Shown here in pieces: positions 44,781-54,970 of a stretch of DNA of 64,000 nt. The DNA comes from Schaalia sp. HMT-172 (lineage in GTDB: Bacteria > Actinomycetota > Actinomycetes > Actinomycetales > Actinomycetaceae). Made by a program: the position numbers and the translations under genes. Positions within the stretch are counted from its first letter, which is position 1. Every line of letters starts with the position of its first letter. The notes beneath the pieces are model-generated. The model did not search any database. It worked only from the letters and a program-made list of their open reading frames with translations, and was not told the origin of the DNA. Location of the stretch: NCBI RefSeq assembly GCF_030644365.1, contig NZ_CP130058.1, forward strand, positions 1,302,001-1,366,000, read 5' to 3'.

Positions 44781-45026
44781 TCAGGAGCCGAACTTAACCA
44801 GAAGCGCGTAGCAGATGATGCAGATGACCCAGACCAGCAGGGTGCCCAGCGTGATGCGGTTCAGGTTACGCTCAGCGACGCCCGAAGAGCCCGCGGAAGA
44901 AGAGATGCCGCCACCGAACATGTCCGACAGGCCACCGCCCTGTCCCTTGTGCATCAGAATGGTCAGGGTCAGCAGGATGCTGGTCAGGTAGATCAGCACG
45001 GTCAGCACGTTGTTCAGAATCGTCAC
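44781..45026 (-). CDS. secG: Preprotein translocase subunit SecG
   Basis: An 81-residue SecG with two transmembrane helices and the conserved loop HKGQGGGLSDMFGGG followed by SGVAERNLNRIT. It assists SecYE in protein export. The GTG at 45026 matches the family N-terminus (TILNNVLTVLIYLTS). In-frame upstream starts exist (for example ATG at 45075), but a promoter with predicted start near 45073 makes them less likely. The order gap-pgk-tpi-secG is conserved. Confidence 0.93.
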   Translation of the reverse strand: MTILNNVLTVLIYLTSILLTLTILMHKGQGGGLSDMFGGGISSSAGSSGVAERNLNRITLGTLLVWVICIICYALLVKFGS

Positions 45027-45079
45027 AGTCGGTCCAGTCTCTATCACGTTCACGCCCAATGCCGGGCACATACATGCTA

Positions 45080-45108
45080 AGTGTAACGGAGAATGACGGT
45101 GGGGCCAA
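45080..45108 (-). promoter_or_regulatory. Promoter of secG
   Basis: On the minus strand TTGGCC (45108-45103) and TACACT (45085-45080) are 17 bases apart. The -35 box overlaps the tpiA terminator stem. Confidence 0.45.
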
Positions 45109-45131
45109 CCGGCACACCGGTTGGCCCCACC
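45098..45131 (-). terminator. Terminator of the pgk-tpiA transcript
   Basis: Perfect 15-base arms GGTGGGGCCAACCGG and complement with a CACA loop, between tpiA and secG. Confidence 0.75.
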
Positions 45132-45188
45132 TCGCATCCGCTCCGACCCGGCCTAAGTGGCTGGGCGGGGCTGGCGCGTGATGTCTAC

Positions 45189-45965
45189 TCAGGCGTAGAA
45201 CGTCGCCATGGCGGCGAAGGAATCGGCCTTGAGGGAGGCGCCGCCGACGAGACCGCCGTCGACGTCGGGCTGGGCCATGAGCTCCTTGATGTTGCCGGGC
45301 TTAGCGGATCCACCGTAGAGGATGCGGGTGGCCTCGGCGGTCTCGGCGCCGAAGTCCTCGGCCAGGGCGGCGCGGATGGCGCCACACACTTCCTGGGCGT
45401 CCTCAGCGGATGCGGTCTCGCCGGTGCCAATGGCCCAGATGGGCTCGTAGGCGATGACGATCTTGGCGACCTCTTCGGCCTTCCAGCCGGCCAGGGCGGC
45501 GCGGATCTGGCCAAGGACGAACTCGACGTAGGTTCCGGCCTTGCGGACCTCAAGGGCCTCACCGCAGCACAGAATCGGGGTCATGCCAGCGTCGAAGACC
45601 TTGCGGGCCTTGGCGCCGACGAGCTCGTCGGACTCGCCGTGGTACTCGCGGCGCTCGGAGTGGCCCATGACCACGTAGGTGACGCCGAGCTTGGTGAGCA
45701 TCTCGGTGGAGATTTCACCGGTGTAGGCGCCGTTGTCGTGGATGGAGACGTCCTGGGCACCGTACTTGATGCGCAGGTCGTCGGCGTCAACGATGGTCTG
45801 GACGGTGCGGATGTCGGTGAACGGCGGGATAACCAGGACCTCGCACTTGGAGTAGTCGTGTCCCGCGTCGGACAGCGCCATCGCCAGGCCCTGGACGAGG
45901 TGGTTGGCCTCGAGGTGATCGAGGTTCATCTTCCAGTTGCCGGCCATGAGGGGGGTACGTGCCAT
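45189..45965 (-). CDS. tpiA: Triosephosphate isomerase
   Basis: Interconverts dihydroxyacetone phosphate and glyceraldehyde 3-phosphate. The 258-residue TIM barrel has GNWKMN at the N-terminus, the catalytic histidine in MGHSERR and the catalytic glutamate in [11 protein letters not shown]. It starts three bases after the pgk stop, so the two are co-translated. Confidence 0.97.
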   Translation of the reverse strand: MARTPLMAGNWKMNLDHLEANHLVQGLAMALSDAGHDYSKCEVLVIPPFTDIRTVQTIVDADDLRIKYGAQDVSIHDNGAYTGEISTEMLTKLGVTYVVMGHSERREYHGESDELVGAKARKVFDAGMTPILCCGEALEVRKAGTYVEFVLGQIRAALAGWKAEEVAKIVIAYEPIWAIGTGETASAEDAQEVCGAIRAALAEDFGAETAEATRILYGGSAKPGNIKELMAQPDVDGGLVGGASLKADSFAAMATFYA

Positions 45966-45968
45966 GAG

Positions 45969-47159
45969 TCAGTCCTCCAGAACTGCGATACCGGGCAGAA
46001 CCTTGCCCTCGAGGAGCTCGAGGGAGGCGCCGCCGCCAGTGGAAATGTGGGAGAAGGTGTTCTCGTCGAAGCCGAGCAGGCGCACGGCCGCGGCGGAGTC
46101 GCCACCGCCGATAACGGAGAACATGGAGCCCGTGGACAGGGCTTCGGCGACGGCGCGAGTGCCGCCGGCGAACGCGTCGAACTCGAAGACGCCCATGGGA
46201 CCGTTCCAGGCCACGGTCTTGGCGGTGGCCAGCTTGTCGGCGAAGAGCTTCTGCGACTCAGGGCCGATGTCGAGGCCCATCTGGTCCTCGGGGATGGCGT
46301 CGACCGTGACGACGGTCGCGGGCGCGTCGGCCGCGAACTCGGGGGCGACGATGACGTCAACGGGCAGGACCAGGTCGACGCCGCGCTCGGCGGCCTCAGC
46401 GATGTAGCCCTTAACGGTGTCGATCTGATCGACCTCGAGCAGGGACTTGCCCACGGAGTAGCCCTGAGCGGCCAGGAAAGTGAAGACCATGCCGCCGCCG
46501 ATGAACAGCATGTCGGCCTTCTTCAGCAGGTTGGCGATGACGCCGAGCTTGTCGGAGACCTTGGAGCCGCCGAGGACGACGCCGTAGGGACGCTCGGGGT
46601 CGCCGGTGACCTTGGACAGGGACTCGATCTCCTTGAGCACGAGCAGGCCGGCGGCCGAGGGCAGCACCTTGGCGATGTCGTAGACGGAGGCCTGCTTGCG
46701 GTGGACCACGCCGAAGCCGTCGGAGACGAAGGCGTCGCCGAGCTTGGCGTACTCGCGGGCGAGCTCTTCGCGCTCCTCGTCAACCTTAGAGGTCTCGCGG
46801 GGGTCGAAGCGAACGTTCTCGAGCAGGGCGATCTCGCCCTCGCCCAGGTCGGCAACGGTCTGGGCGGCGGAGGGGCCAACGACGTCGGAGGCCAGGGTGA
46901 CCTTCACGCCGGAGAGTTCAGCAAGGCGCTTGGCGACGGGGGCCAGCGAGAAGGCGGGATCGACCTTGCCCTTGGGGCGGCCGAGGTGGGCCATGATGAC
47001 AACCTTGGCACCGGCGTCGGTGAGGGTCTTGAGGGTCGGCAGCGCCGCGCGGATACGGCCGTCGTCGGTGATGACGCCGTCCTTGAGCGGAACGTTGAAG
47101 TCGGAGCGGACGAGGACGCGCTTGCCGCGCAGGTCGCCCAGGGTGGAGATGGTCCTCAC
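45969..47159 (-). CDS. pgk: Phosphoglycerate kinase
   Basis: Produces ATP from 1,3-bisphosphoglycerate. The 396-residue protein has the signature [24 protein letters not shown], and the nucleotide-binding GGGDSAAAV. The GTG start at 47159 has AAGGACT upstream. It is separated from gapA by a strong hairpin, which may reduce read-through from gapA. Confidence 0.97.
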   Translation of the reverse strand: MRTISTLGDLRGKRVLVRSDFNVPLKDGVITDDGRIRAALPTLKTLTDAGAKVVIMAHLGRPKGKVDPAFSLAPVAKRLAELSGVKVTLASDVVGPSAAQTVADLGEGEIALLENVRFDPRETSKVDEEREELAREYAKLGDAFVSDGFGVVHRKQASVYDIAKVLPSAAGLLVLKEIESLSKVTGDPERPYGVVLGGSKVSDKLGVIANLLKKADMLFIGGGMVFTFLAAQGYSVGKSLLEVDQIDTVKGYIAEAAERGVDLVLPVDVIVAPEFAADAPATVVTVDAIPEDQMGLDIGPESQKLFADKLATAKTVAWNGPMGVFEFDAFAGGTRAVAEALSTGSMFSVIGGGDSAAAVRLLGFDENTFSHISTGGGASLELLEGKVLPGIAVLED

Positions 47160-47195
47160 GAGGAGTCCTTTCGGTCTGAAGGCGGTGATGATGTA

Positions 47196-47231
47196 CGAGA
47201 TGCCCGTGCACGCGCGTGCACGGGCATCTCG
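47196..47231 (-). terminator. Hairpin between gapA and pgk
   Basis: Perfect 15-base arms CGAGATGCCCGTGCA and complement around CGCGCG. It has no long U-tract, so it may attenuate or process rather than fully terminate. Confidence 0.6.
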
Positions 47232-47266
47232 CTGATCAGCTCATGGCTGGTGTTTCAGCTGTGTGC

Positions 47267-48376
<1,110 letters not shown>

Positions 48377-48378
48377 CT

Positions 48379-48409
48379 AATCTACACCCGAAAGCGGACT
48401 CTGTCACAA
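48379..48409 (-). promoter_or_regulatory. Candidate promoter of gapA
   Basis: On the minus strand TTGTGA (48409-48404) and TAGATT (48384-48379), spacer 19 bases, about 105 bases before the gapA start. Confidence 0.4.
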
Positions 48410-48412
48410 TCC

Positions 48413-48424
48413 AATTTCGAAATT
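48413..48424. promoter_or_regulatory. AT-rich palindrome upstream of gapA
   Basis: AATTTCGAAATT is a perfect 12-base palindrome directly upstream of the gapA -35 box, a usual position for a regulator of glycolytic genes. The regulator is not identified. Confidence 0.45.
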
Positions 48425-48477
48425 TGCACGTGGGGTAATTCTCGTTTGGACCGGGACGAACGTAACAGGGGAGGAAG

Positions 48478-49461
48478 TCAGTCCTCTTCGAGCATGTCGA
48501 GAGTGAGGGCGGATTCGGTGTCCGGTATGCCGCGTTCGTGCGCGACCTTGTCCGCCAGGGCCAGGAGTCGGCGGATGCGTCCGGCGACGGCGTCCTTCGT
48601 GAGCGGCGGATTCGTGTGTTTGCCGAGCTCTTCCAGAGATGCCTGCTTGTATTGCAGACGGAGCGTGCCGGCCTCAAGCAGGTGTGCGGGCACGTCGTCA
48701 CCGAGGATCTCGAAGGCGCGTTCGACGCGGGCACCCGCGGCGACGGCGGCGCGCGCGGAGCGCCGCAGGTTGGCATCGTCAAAGTTGGCCAACCGGTTTG
48801 CGCTGCCGCGGGCCTCGCGGCGTTCGCGGCGCTCCTGCCACGCCTCGAAGGTCTGGGGCGCGCCCATGGCGGCGATGAGGGTGCCGATGGCGTCGGAGTC
48901 ACGCACGGACACGCGGTCGGCGCCTCGCACTTCCTTGGAGCGGGCCGCCGCTCCAAGCTTGCGTGCGCAGCCGACCATGGCCAGGGCGACCTCGGGGCCG
49001 GGGCAGGTGATCTCGAGAGAGGAGGAGCGACCGGGTTCCATGAGGGAGCCGCGTGCTAAGAAGGCTCCACGCCAGATAGCGGCGGCTTCGGCGCTTCCCG
49101 ACGCGACGAGCACGGGGGGAAGCCCGCGCACGGGGCGGCGCATCGAGTCGACGAGACCGGTCAGTCGCGCGAGCTCGTCAGCCTTGTGGACGACGCGCAC
49201 GACGTAGCGCTTGCCCCGGCGCAGGGAGGAGCCGGAGACGACGACCACGGAAGATTCGGCGTTGTACAGAGCCTGAAGGTAGGTGCGCAGCCTGCGCGCG
49301 GCGACGGGCGAGTCGAGCTCGGCCTCAACGAGGATGCGCCCACCGACGAGGTGGAGTCCGCCCGCGAAGCGCAGCGTCGCGCTTACCTCGGCGGCCACCT
49401 CGGAGGGGGTGGTGATGACGGCGCGCGCGAGCTCGTCCTTCATGTCTGATGTCAGCGACAC
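48478..49461 (-). CDS. whiA: DNA-binding regulator WhiA
   Basis: A 327-residue protein with an N-terminal LAGLIDADG-homing-endonuclease-like domain lacking catalytic residues (about residues 15-210) and a C-terminal helix-turn-helix (about 235-315, with [21 protein letters not shown]). WhiA controls sporulation division in Streptomyces and cell division in other Gram-positives. GTG start; the ATG of MKDELA six codons later is an alternative. It follows yvcK on the same strand, the conserved rapZ-yvcK-whiA order. Confidence 0.94.
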   Translation of the reverse strand: MSLTSDMKDELARAVITTPSEVAAEVSATLRFAGGLHLVGGRILVEAELDSPVAARRLRTYLQALYNAESSVVVVSGSSLRRGKRYVVRVVHKADELARLTGLVDSMRRPVRGLPPVLVASGSAEAAAIWRGAFLARGSLMEPGRSSSLEITCPGPEVALAMVGCARKLGAAARSKEVRGADRVSVRDSDAIGTLIAAMGAPQTFEAWQERRERREARGSANRLANFDDANLRRSARAAVAAGARVERAFEILGDDVPAHLLEAGTLRLQYKQASLEELGKHTNPPLTKDAVAGRIRRLLALADKVAHERGIPDTESALTLDMLEED

Positions 49462-49506
49462 GGATTCTCCCTATGGTGTCTGTTGTTTGTCAGCGGGCAA
49501 CAGGTT

Positions 49507-50511
49507 CTAAGGTAACCACGTTTCGGCCTGGCCGACCTCCCCGAGGAAGCCGTCGAATGCGTCACGTAGGGCTGCGGCGAGGCGCAGCGGGTCGTGGTGG
49601 GGCGCCCCGTCGCCGGTGCGCACCTGGCGCAGCAGGACGCGAGCGCCCAGCTCCTCGGCGGCGACGATCAGGTCGTCGATGTCGTCGCAGGCGGTGGGGT
49701 CGGCGACGACGACGTCGAGTTTGAGCGCGGGCGCGTACTCGCGCAGCACCCGCACGTGATCGGCCGTCGACATCGTGTCGGTTTCGCCGCGCTGGCGGGC
49801 GAGGTTGAGCACGAGAGCACGGTGGGCGTCGGTCGTGGCCAGCGCTCGGTTGATCTCGGGAACCAGCAGGTGCGGGATAACGGAGGTGTACCAGGAGCCG
49901 GGGCCCAGGACGACCCAGTCGGCCTCAGAGATGGCCTCGATGACGGCGCCGGGCACCGCGGGAGCCTCGGGGGTGATGCGCACGTGCTCGACGGTGCCGG
50001 GCGCGACCGCGACTTTGGACTGGCCGGCGACGACGTAGCGGCGCCCGCCGTCGTTCATGTCGGCTTCGATGTCGATCGGGGTGGTCGACATGGGCAGGAC
50101 GCGTCCCTGAGCCCCGAGGAGTCGGCCGACCCAGTCGAGGCCCTCGACGGGATCGTCGAGGAGCTGCCAGAGGCCGGAGATCAACAGGTTACCGAGGGCG
50201 TGCCCGTTGAGCGGGCCGGTCGTGTCCAGGCGCAGCTGCATGACGTCGCGCCATGTCAGGCCCCATTCGGATTCCTCACACAGGGACGCCAGCGCCATGC
50301 GCAGGTCGCCGGGCGGCAGGATCGGCATTTCCTGGCGGAGGCGGCCGGAGCTGCCGCCGTCGTCGGCGACTGTGACGACGGCGGTCAGGGCGCGGGTGAT
50401 GTGGCGAAGGGCCCGCAGGGTCGCGGACAGGCCGTGTCCGCCTCCGAGGGCGACGATGGACTGGCCGGATTCTCCTCGTTGGACCCAGCCAGCTGCATCA
50501 AGGTAGGGCAT
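49507..50511 (-). CDS. yvcK: Gluconeogenesis factor YvcK (CofD-like)
   Basis: A 334-residue protein of the CofD/YvcK fold, binding UDP-sugars and influencing cell shape and carbon flow. It has ALGGGHGLSATLRALR at about residues 21-36, VADDGGSSGRLR and NLLISGLWQ. The ATG at 50511 overlaps the rapZ stop by one base (TAATG). Upstream in-frame sequence (to 50592) lies within rapZ and is not used. Confidence 0.93.
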   Translation of the reverse strand: MPYLDAAGWVQRGESGQSIVALGGGHGLSATLRALRHITRALTAVVTVADDGGSSGRLRQEMPILPPGDLRMALASLCEESEWGLTWRDVMQLRLDTTGPLNGHALGNLLISGLWQLLDDPVEGLDWVGRLLGAQGRVLPMSTTPIDIEADMNDGGRRYVVAGQSKVAVAPGTVEHVRITPEAPAVPGAVIEAISEADWVVLGPGSWYTSVIPHLLVPEINRALATTDAHRALVLNLARQRGETDTMSTADHVRVLREYAPALKLDVVVADPTACDDIDDLIVAAEELGARVLLRQVRTGDGAPHHDPLRLAAALRDAFDGFLGEVGQAETWLP

Positions 50512-51506
50512 TACTCTCTCCCAATGTCGCGGTGCATGACGCGCACCGAATGTCCGTGCTCGCGCAAGCGAGCGGCGATGGCCTCGGAGCATGCGACGGA
50601 GCGGTGCTTTCCGCCCGTGCAGCCGACGGCGATCGTGACGAATGGCTTCAATTCTGCCAGATAGCCGGCGAGCATGGGGGCCAACAAGTCGGCATAGCCG
50701 AGAGCGAATTCGCGGGCACCGGGCTGGGAGAGGACGTAGTCGGCGACGGCCTGGTCTTTTCCGGTGAGGTGACGCAGTTCGTCGACCCAGTAGGGGTTCT
50801 TCAGGAAGCGGACGTCGACGACGTGATCGGCGTCGAGGGGCAGCCCGTGCTTGAAACCGAAGGACTCGACGGTGACCTGCAGGGGGCGCTTCTCCCCCGC
50901 CACGATGTCTCGGATGCGTCGGGTGAGGTCGTGCACGCTCATGGCGGAGGTGTCGATGACCTCGTCGGCGGCGCGGCGCAGCGGGGCAAGCAGACGAATC
51001 TCTGCCTTGATGCCGTCCATGAGGGTGCCCGCCCCCTGGAGGGGGTGGGGGCGCCGGTTGGACTCGTAGCGTCGCACAAGGGCCTGGGGGCTTGCCTCCA
51101 GGAAGATGATGCGGTAGGCGATGCCGGCTCCCTTGAGTTGTTCGAGGGTCGCGTCCAGCGTGCGGAAGAAGGTGCGAGAACGCACGTCGACGCCGACGGC
51201 CAGGCGGTGTACGCCGGCAGCGGGGTCGTTGGACATCATGCCGACCAGGGCGGGCAGCATCGACGGGGGCAGGTTGTCCACGACGTACCAGTCGAGGTCT
51301 TCGAGGGCTCGCGCGGCGCCCGTGCGGCCCGCTCCCGAGTAGCCGGTGATGATGAGGACTTCGTTAGAGGCGCGGGGCTCGTACTTGACACGCATCATGT
51401 CGCGCACGGGGATGCCCTCGGGGAAGGTGCGCGGGTTTTCCTCCCTCGCGGACGAGGCCGGGGCGTCCGCGGCGCGTGGCGCTTCCTGGGGTGCGTGATC
51501 GGTCAT
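50511..51506 (-). CDS. rapZ: RNase adapter RapZ / YvcJ-family nucleotide-binding protein
   Basis: A 331-residue P-loop protein. The nucleotide site is GYSGAGRTGAARALED (about residues 54-69), and the C-terminal domain has GCTGGKHRSV (about residues 300-309). In E. coli RapZ senses UDP-GlcNAc precursors and guides RNase E; in Gram-positives the role is less clear. The first 45 residues are a low-complexity extension that contains a copy of the dispersed motif (ADAPASSAR). Confidence 0.93.
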   Translation of the reverse strand: MTDHAPQEAPRAADAPASSAREENPRTFPEGIPVRDMMRVKYEPRASNEVLIITGYSGAGRTGAARALEDLDWYVVDNLPPSMLPALVGMMSNDPAAGVHRLAVGVDVRSRTFFRTLDATLEQLKGAGIAYRIIFLEASPQALVRRYESNRRPHPLQGAGTLMDGIKAEIRLLAPLRRAADEVIDTSAMSVHDLTRRIRDIVAGEKRPLQVTVESFGFKHGLPLDADHVVDVRFLKNPYWVDELRHLTGKDQAVADYVLSQPGAREFALGYADLLAPMLAGYLAELKPFVTIAVGCTGGKHRSVACSEAIAARLREHGHSVRVMHRDIGRE

Positions 51507-51548
51507 GGTGTCCTCCTTGGGGGCGGGGTAGGCGTGTGCGGGGGCGTG

Positions 51549-52772
51549 CTATGCGCTGGGGCGCGCAGCGTCGTCGATCATGATGGCGGCTGCTGCGCGT
51601 CGGGCGATGACGCGCGATTCCTTGGGGGTGGTGGCGGTGGCGGCGACCACGCCGACGCGGCGCCCAGCGCGGCTGATCGGCTTGCCGAAGAGGCGCACGA
51701 TGTCGGCGGTGGCCAACGCGGTGGCGACGCCACGGTAGGCCGGGGATGCGATGGCGCGCGCGGACTTGATGACGGCGGAGGCGCCGGGGCTGGCCAGGGC
51801 TGTGGAGGTGGGCAGGCCGAGGATGGCGCGCGCGTGGAGCTCAAACTCGGACTGGGGCTGGGTCACCATGGTGACCATGCCGGTGTCGTGGGGGCGAGGC
51901 GAGAGCTCGGAGAACCACACCTGGTCGCCACGCACGAAGAACTCGACGCCGAAGATGCCCAGGCACGGGCCGTTTCCGTGCTCGGCGAGGGCGTCGGTGA
52001 CCTCCTTGGCCATGTGCCGGGCGGAGGCGAGCGCCTCCTCGCTCATCGCCATCGGCTGCCAGGACTCGACGTAGTCGCCGTCTTCCTGGCGGTGGCCGAT
52101 GGGCTCGCAGAAGGAGGTGTGGACGCTGGAGCTTGCTGCGTCCCATGAGCGCACGGTGAGCAGGGTGATCTCGTAGTCGAAGTCGATGCCCTCCTCGACG
52201 ATGACCACGCCGGTTGTCGCGCGCGCATCCTCCTCGGCGTGGGTCCACGCCGCCCGGGCCTGCTCGGGTCTGCTCACGCGAGACTGACCGTGGCCGGAGG
52301 AGGACATCGTGGGCTTGACGAAGGCCGGGTAGCCGACCTCGTCGAGGGCCTCCTCCAGCTCGGCCTCACTGCGCGCGAAGCGGAAGGCGGAGGTGCGCAC
52401 GCCGGGCAGGGCGGCCGCCAGGGTGCGGATGCGCTGGCGGTCCATCGTGGCCTGGACGGCGAAGGCGTTAGGGACCACGCGCACGCCGCGCTCCTCCGCA
52501 GCGGACAGCTCGTCCGTGGCGATGGCCTCGACCTCGGGAACGATCAGGTCGACGTCGACGCCGTCAAGAACCTCACGCAAGGCGTTTGGGTCGCTCATGT
52601 CGAACACCAGGGAGGAATCGGCGACCTGCATCGCGGGAGCGCCCTCGTAGGAGTCTGCGGCAATCACCGTGCAGCCGTAACGCTTCAGGGCGATCGTCAC
52701 CTCCTTGCCGAGCTCGCCGGAGCCCAGGAGCAGCACCCGCGCAGGAAGCGGCATCGGAAGCATCGTGGTCAT
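51549..52772 (-). CDS. purT: Formate-dependent phosphoribosylglycinamide formyltransferase
   Basis: An ATP-grasp enzyme that makes formyl-GAR from formate in purine synthesis, 407 residues. It shows LLLGSGELGKEVTIALKRYG, the ATP-grasp loop PTMSSSGHGQS, and ELSPRPHDTGMVTM. Its ATG overlaps the uvrC stop (ATGA). It lies between uvrC and rapZ, which are adjacent in many actinobacteria, so it is an insertion into that block. Confidence 0.95.
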   Translation of the reverse strand: MTTMLPMPLPARVLLLGSGELGKEVTIALKRYGCTVIAADSYEGAPAMQVADSSLVFDMSDPNALREVLDGVDVDLIVPEVEAIATDELSAAEERGVRVVPNAFAVQATMDRQRIRTLAAALPGVRTSAFRFARSEAELEEALDEVGYPAFVKPTMSSSGHGQSRVSRPEQARAAWTHAEEDARATTGVVIVEEGIDFDYEITLLTVRSWDAASSSVHTSFCEPIGHRQEDGDYVESWQPMAMSEEALASARHMAKEVTDALAEHGNGPCLGIFGVEFFVRGDQVWFSELSPRPHDTGMVTMVTQPQSEFELHARAILGLPTSTALASPGASAVIKSARAIASPAYRGVATALATADIVRLFGKPISRAGRRVGVVAATATTPKESRVIARRAAAAIMIDDAARPSA

Positions 52773-54784
52773 GGTGTGTCCTCCCTTGACGATGCTGCAA
52801 GCCTATCGCGGATCGAAGCAGCGAGGGCGGGTCCCACGCCCTTAACCTCGGCAATCTGCTCGAGACTCGCCTCCCGAATCCGCTTCACGGAGCCGAAATG
52901 CTTGAGCAACGCCGCCTGGCGCGCGGGTCCAAGCCCCGGGATGGAGTCCAGCACCGAACGCCGCTGAGCCTTCGAGCGCCTCTTGCGATGCTTCGTGATC
53001 GCGAAGCGGTGGGACTCGTCGCGCAGATACTGGAGCAGATACAAAGCCTCCGAGGTGCGCGGCAGGATGAGGGGGAACTCGTCGCCGGGAATCCACACCT
53101 CCTCCAGGCGCTTGGCCAGGCCAACGACGGGCACGTCCGCGCCCACCGCGTCCAGGGCGGCGCGAGCGGCGTTGACCTGGGGCAGGCCGCCGTCCACAAC
53201 GACCAGGTCGGGCCTGTACGAGAAACGCTTGGGACGCCCGGTCGTCTCGTCGATCGGGCCGGAGGCGAAGGCGACGCCATCCTCGTCCTCGCCCTTGACG
53301 CCGGCCTCCTCGGCGAGGAGCCGCGAGAAGCGACGGGTGAGGACCTCGTTCATCGCGCTCGTGTCGTCGGGCGTGCCGTTTCCGTCCTCGCCGCGGATGT
53401 TGTAGGTGCGGTACGCGTCCTTACGCGGCATACCGTCCTCGAAGACCACCATTGAGGCAACCTGGTTCTCCCCGCCCGTGTGCGAGACGTCGTAGCACTC
53501 GATGCGCAGGGGCGCGCCCGGCAAATCCAGGTTTTCCGCAAGCTGCTCGAGCGCCTTCGAGCGCGCCGTAATATCTCCCGCGCGCTTCGTGCGGTGCAGG
53601 GCGAGCCCCTGACGGGCGTTCTCCGTGACTGTCTCCATGAGCTGGGCCTTCGGGCCGCGCTTGGGCACGTGGATCGACACGGACGCGCCGCGGATCTGTG
53701 CCAGCCACCGCGCGATGGTCTCCTTTTCCTCGGGTTCAACGGAGACGAGCACTTCGCGCGGGATCGCCGAGGTCGGGGTGTGCGCGACGTCGTCCACGCT
53801 CACCGCCGCCACCTTCGTCGCACTCCCCGCCCCGGCCTCGTCCATCGACGCCGAGGAATACACCTGCTCGAGGAGGCGGGACATGAGCGCCTCATCCCCC
53901 GCCCCATCCACGCGCTCAATCACCCAGCCGCGCGTACCGCGGATGCGCCCGCCGCGCACGTGGAAGACGTAAACGGCGGCATCCAGGTCGTCGCTGACGA
54001 GAGAGAACACGTCCGCGTCCGACCCGTCGTCGAGCACGACCGCGTTGCGCTCGAGCACCGTGCGCAGCGCCTTGACGTCGTCGCGCAGCTTCGCGGCGCG
54101 CTCGAAGTTCAGCTCCGCCGACGCCTGGCGCATCTGCTCCTCGAGGTCCCGGATCACCGGGCCCGTGCGCCCCTCCATGAACTGGCACAGCTCCTCAGCG
54201 AGCTCGCGATGCTCCTCCATGGAGATGCGCCCCACGCACGGCGCCGCGCACTTGTCGATGTAGCCGAGCAGGCACGGACGCCCCTGAGCCTTCGCACGCT
54301 GGAATACGCCCGCCGAGCACGAGCGCATTGGGAAGACACGAAGGAGCTGATCGATCGTGTCGCGAATCGCCCACACCTGCGTGTACGGACCGAAGTAGCG
54401 TGACCCGGCCCTCTTGCGCTCGCGCGTGACCTGCACGCGAGGGAAGCGCTCCCCCATCGACACCGCCAGGTAGGGGTAGGACTTGTCGTCCTTAAACATG
54501 ACGTTGAAGCGCGGATTGAACTCCTTAATCCACGTGAACTCCAGCGTGAGGGCCTCCACCTCGGAGCGCACGACGGTCCACTGAACGGCGCTCGCGGTCG
54601 TCACCATCTGCTGGGTGCGCGGGTGCAGGTTCGCCAGGTCTTGGAAGTAGTTGGTGAGGCGATTGCGCAGGTTCTTGGCCTTGCCGACGTAGATGACGCG
54701 CCCGTGAGGGTCGGAGAATCGGTAGACGCCCGGCGAGGTCGGAATGTCTCCCGTGCGGGGCCTGTACGTCGAAGGATCTGCCAC
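52769..54784 (-). CDS. uvrC: Excinuclease ABC subunit C
   Basis: The dual-incision nuclease of nucleotide excision repair, 671 residues. It has an N-terminal GIY-YIG domain (GVYRFSDPHGRVIYVGKAKNLRNRL), a cysteine-containing segment (CSAGVF...CLLGYIDKCAAPC), a UVR motif near residues 205-240, an RNase H-like domain with CYDVSH, and C-terminal helix-hairpin-helix motifs (IPGLGPARQAALLKHFG). The GTG start lies six bases after a TACGCT box, with no Shine-Dalgarno. Confidence 0.97.
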   Translation of the reverse strand: MADPSTYRPRTGDIPTSPGVYRFSDPHGRVIYVGKAKNLRNRLTNYFQDLANLHPRTQQMVTTASAVQWTVVRSEVEALTLEFTWIKEFNPRFNVMFKDDKSYPYLAVSMGERFPRVQVTRERKRAGSRYFGPYTQVWAIRDTIDQLLRVFPMRSCSAGVFQRAKAQGRPCLLGYIDKCAAPCVGRISMEEHRELAEELCQFMEGRTGPVIRDLEEQMRQASAELNFERAAKLRDDVKALRTVLERNAVVLDDGSDADVFSLVSDDLDAAVYVFHVRGGRIRGTRGWVIERVDGAGDEALMSRLLEQVYSSASMDEAGAGSATKVAAVSVDDVAHTPTSAIPREVLVSVEPEEKETIARWLAQIRGASVSIHVPKRGPKAQLMETVTENARQGLALHRTKRAGDITARSKALEQLAENLDLPGAPLRIECYDVSHTGGENQVASMVVFEDGMPRKDAYRTYNIRGEDGNGTPDDTSAMNEVLTRRFSRLLAEEAGVKGEDEDGVAFASGPIDETTGRPKRFSYRPDLVVVDGGLPQVNAARAALDAVGADVPVVGLAKRLEEVWIPGDEFPLILPRTSEALYLLQYLRDESHRFAITKHRKRRSKAQRRSVLDSIPGLGPARQAALLKHFGSVKRIREASLEQIAEVKGVGPALAASIRDRLAASSREDTP

Positions 54785-54790
54785 GGTCCC

Positions 54791-54796
54791 AGCGTA
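54791..54796 (-). promoter_or_regulatory. -10 box of uvrC, probable leaderless promoter
   Basis: TACGCT on the minus strand ends six bases before the uvrC GTG. Confidence 0.5.
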
Positions 54797-54847
54797 CGAG
54801 GCCGTGGCTGGGAGCGCCCGTCACCCTCTGTGGGCGTGCTCTATGTC

Positions 54848-54904
54848 ATGAAACCTTTGAATAATGAAACCAATACGCGCGGGCGCCACCTGTAGGCATA
54901 TACT
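54848..54904 (+). promoter_or_regulatory. Candidate control region of glnA
   Basis: TATACT at 54899-54904 is a good -10 candidate (leader about 60 bases). Upstream, ATGAAACC is repeated at 54848-54855 and 54864-54871, 16 bases apart, a possible nitrogen-regulator site. Confidence 0.35.
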
Positions 54905-54970
54905 GGACTTGGTTACGAATTGACCGATTCTTGACCATTGAGTACAGCTCTCCCACAAAGAAGGACGTTC

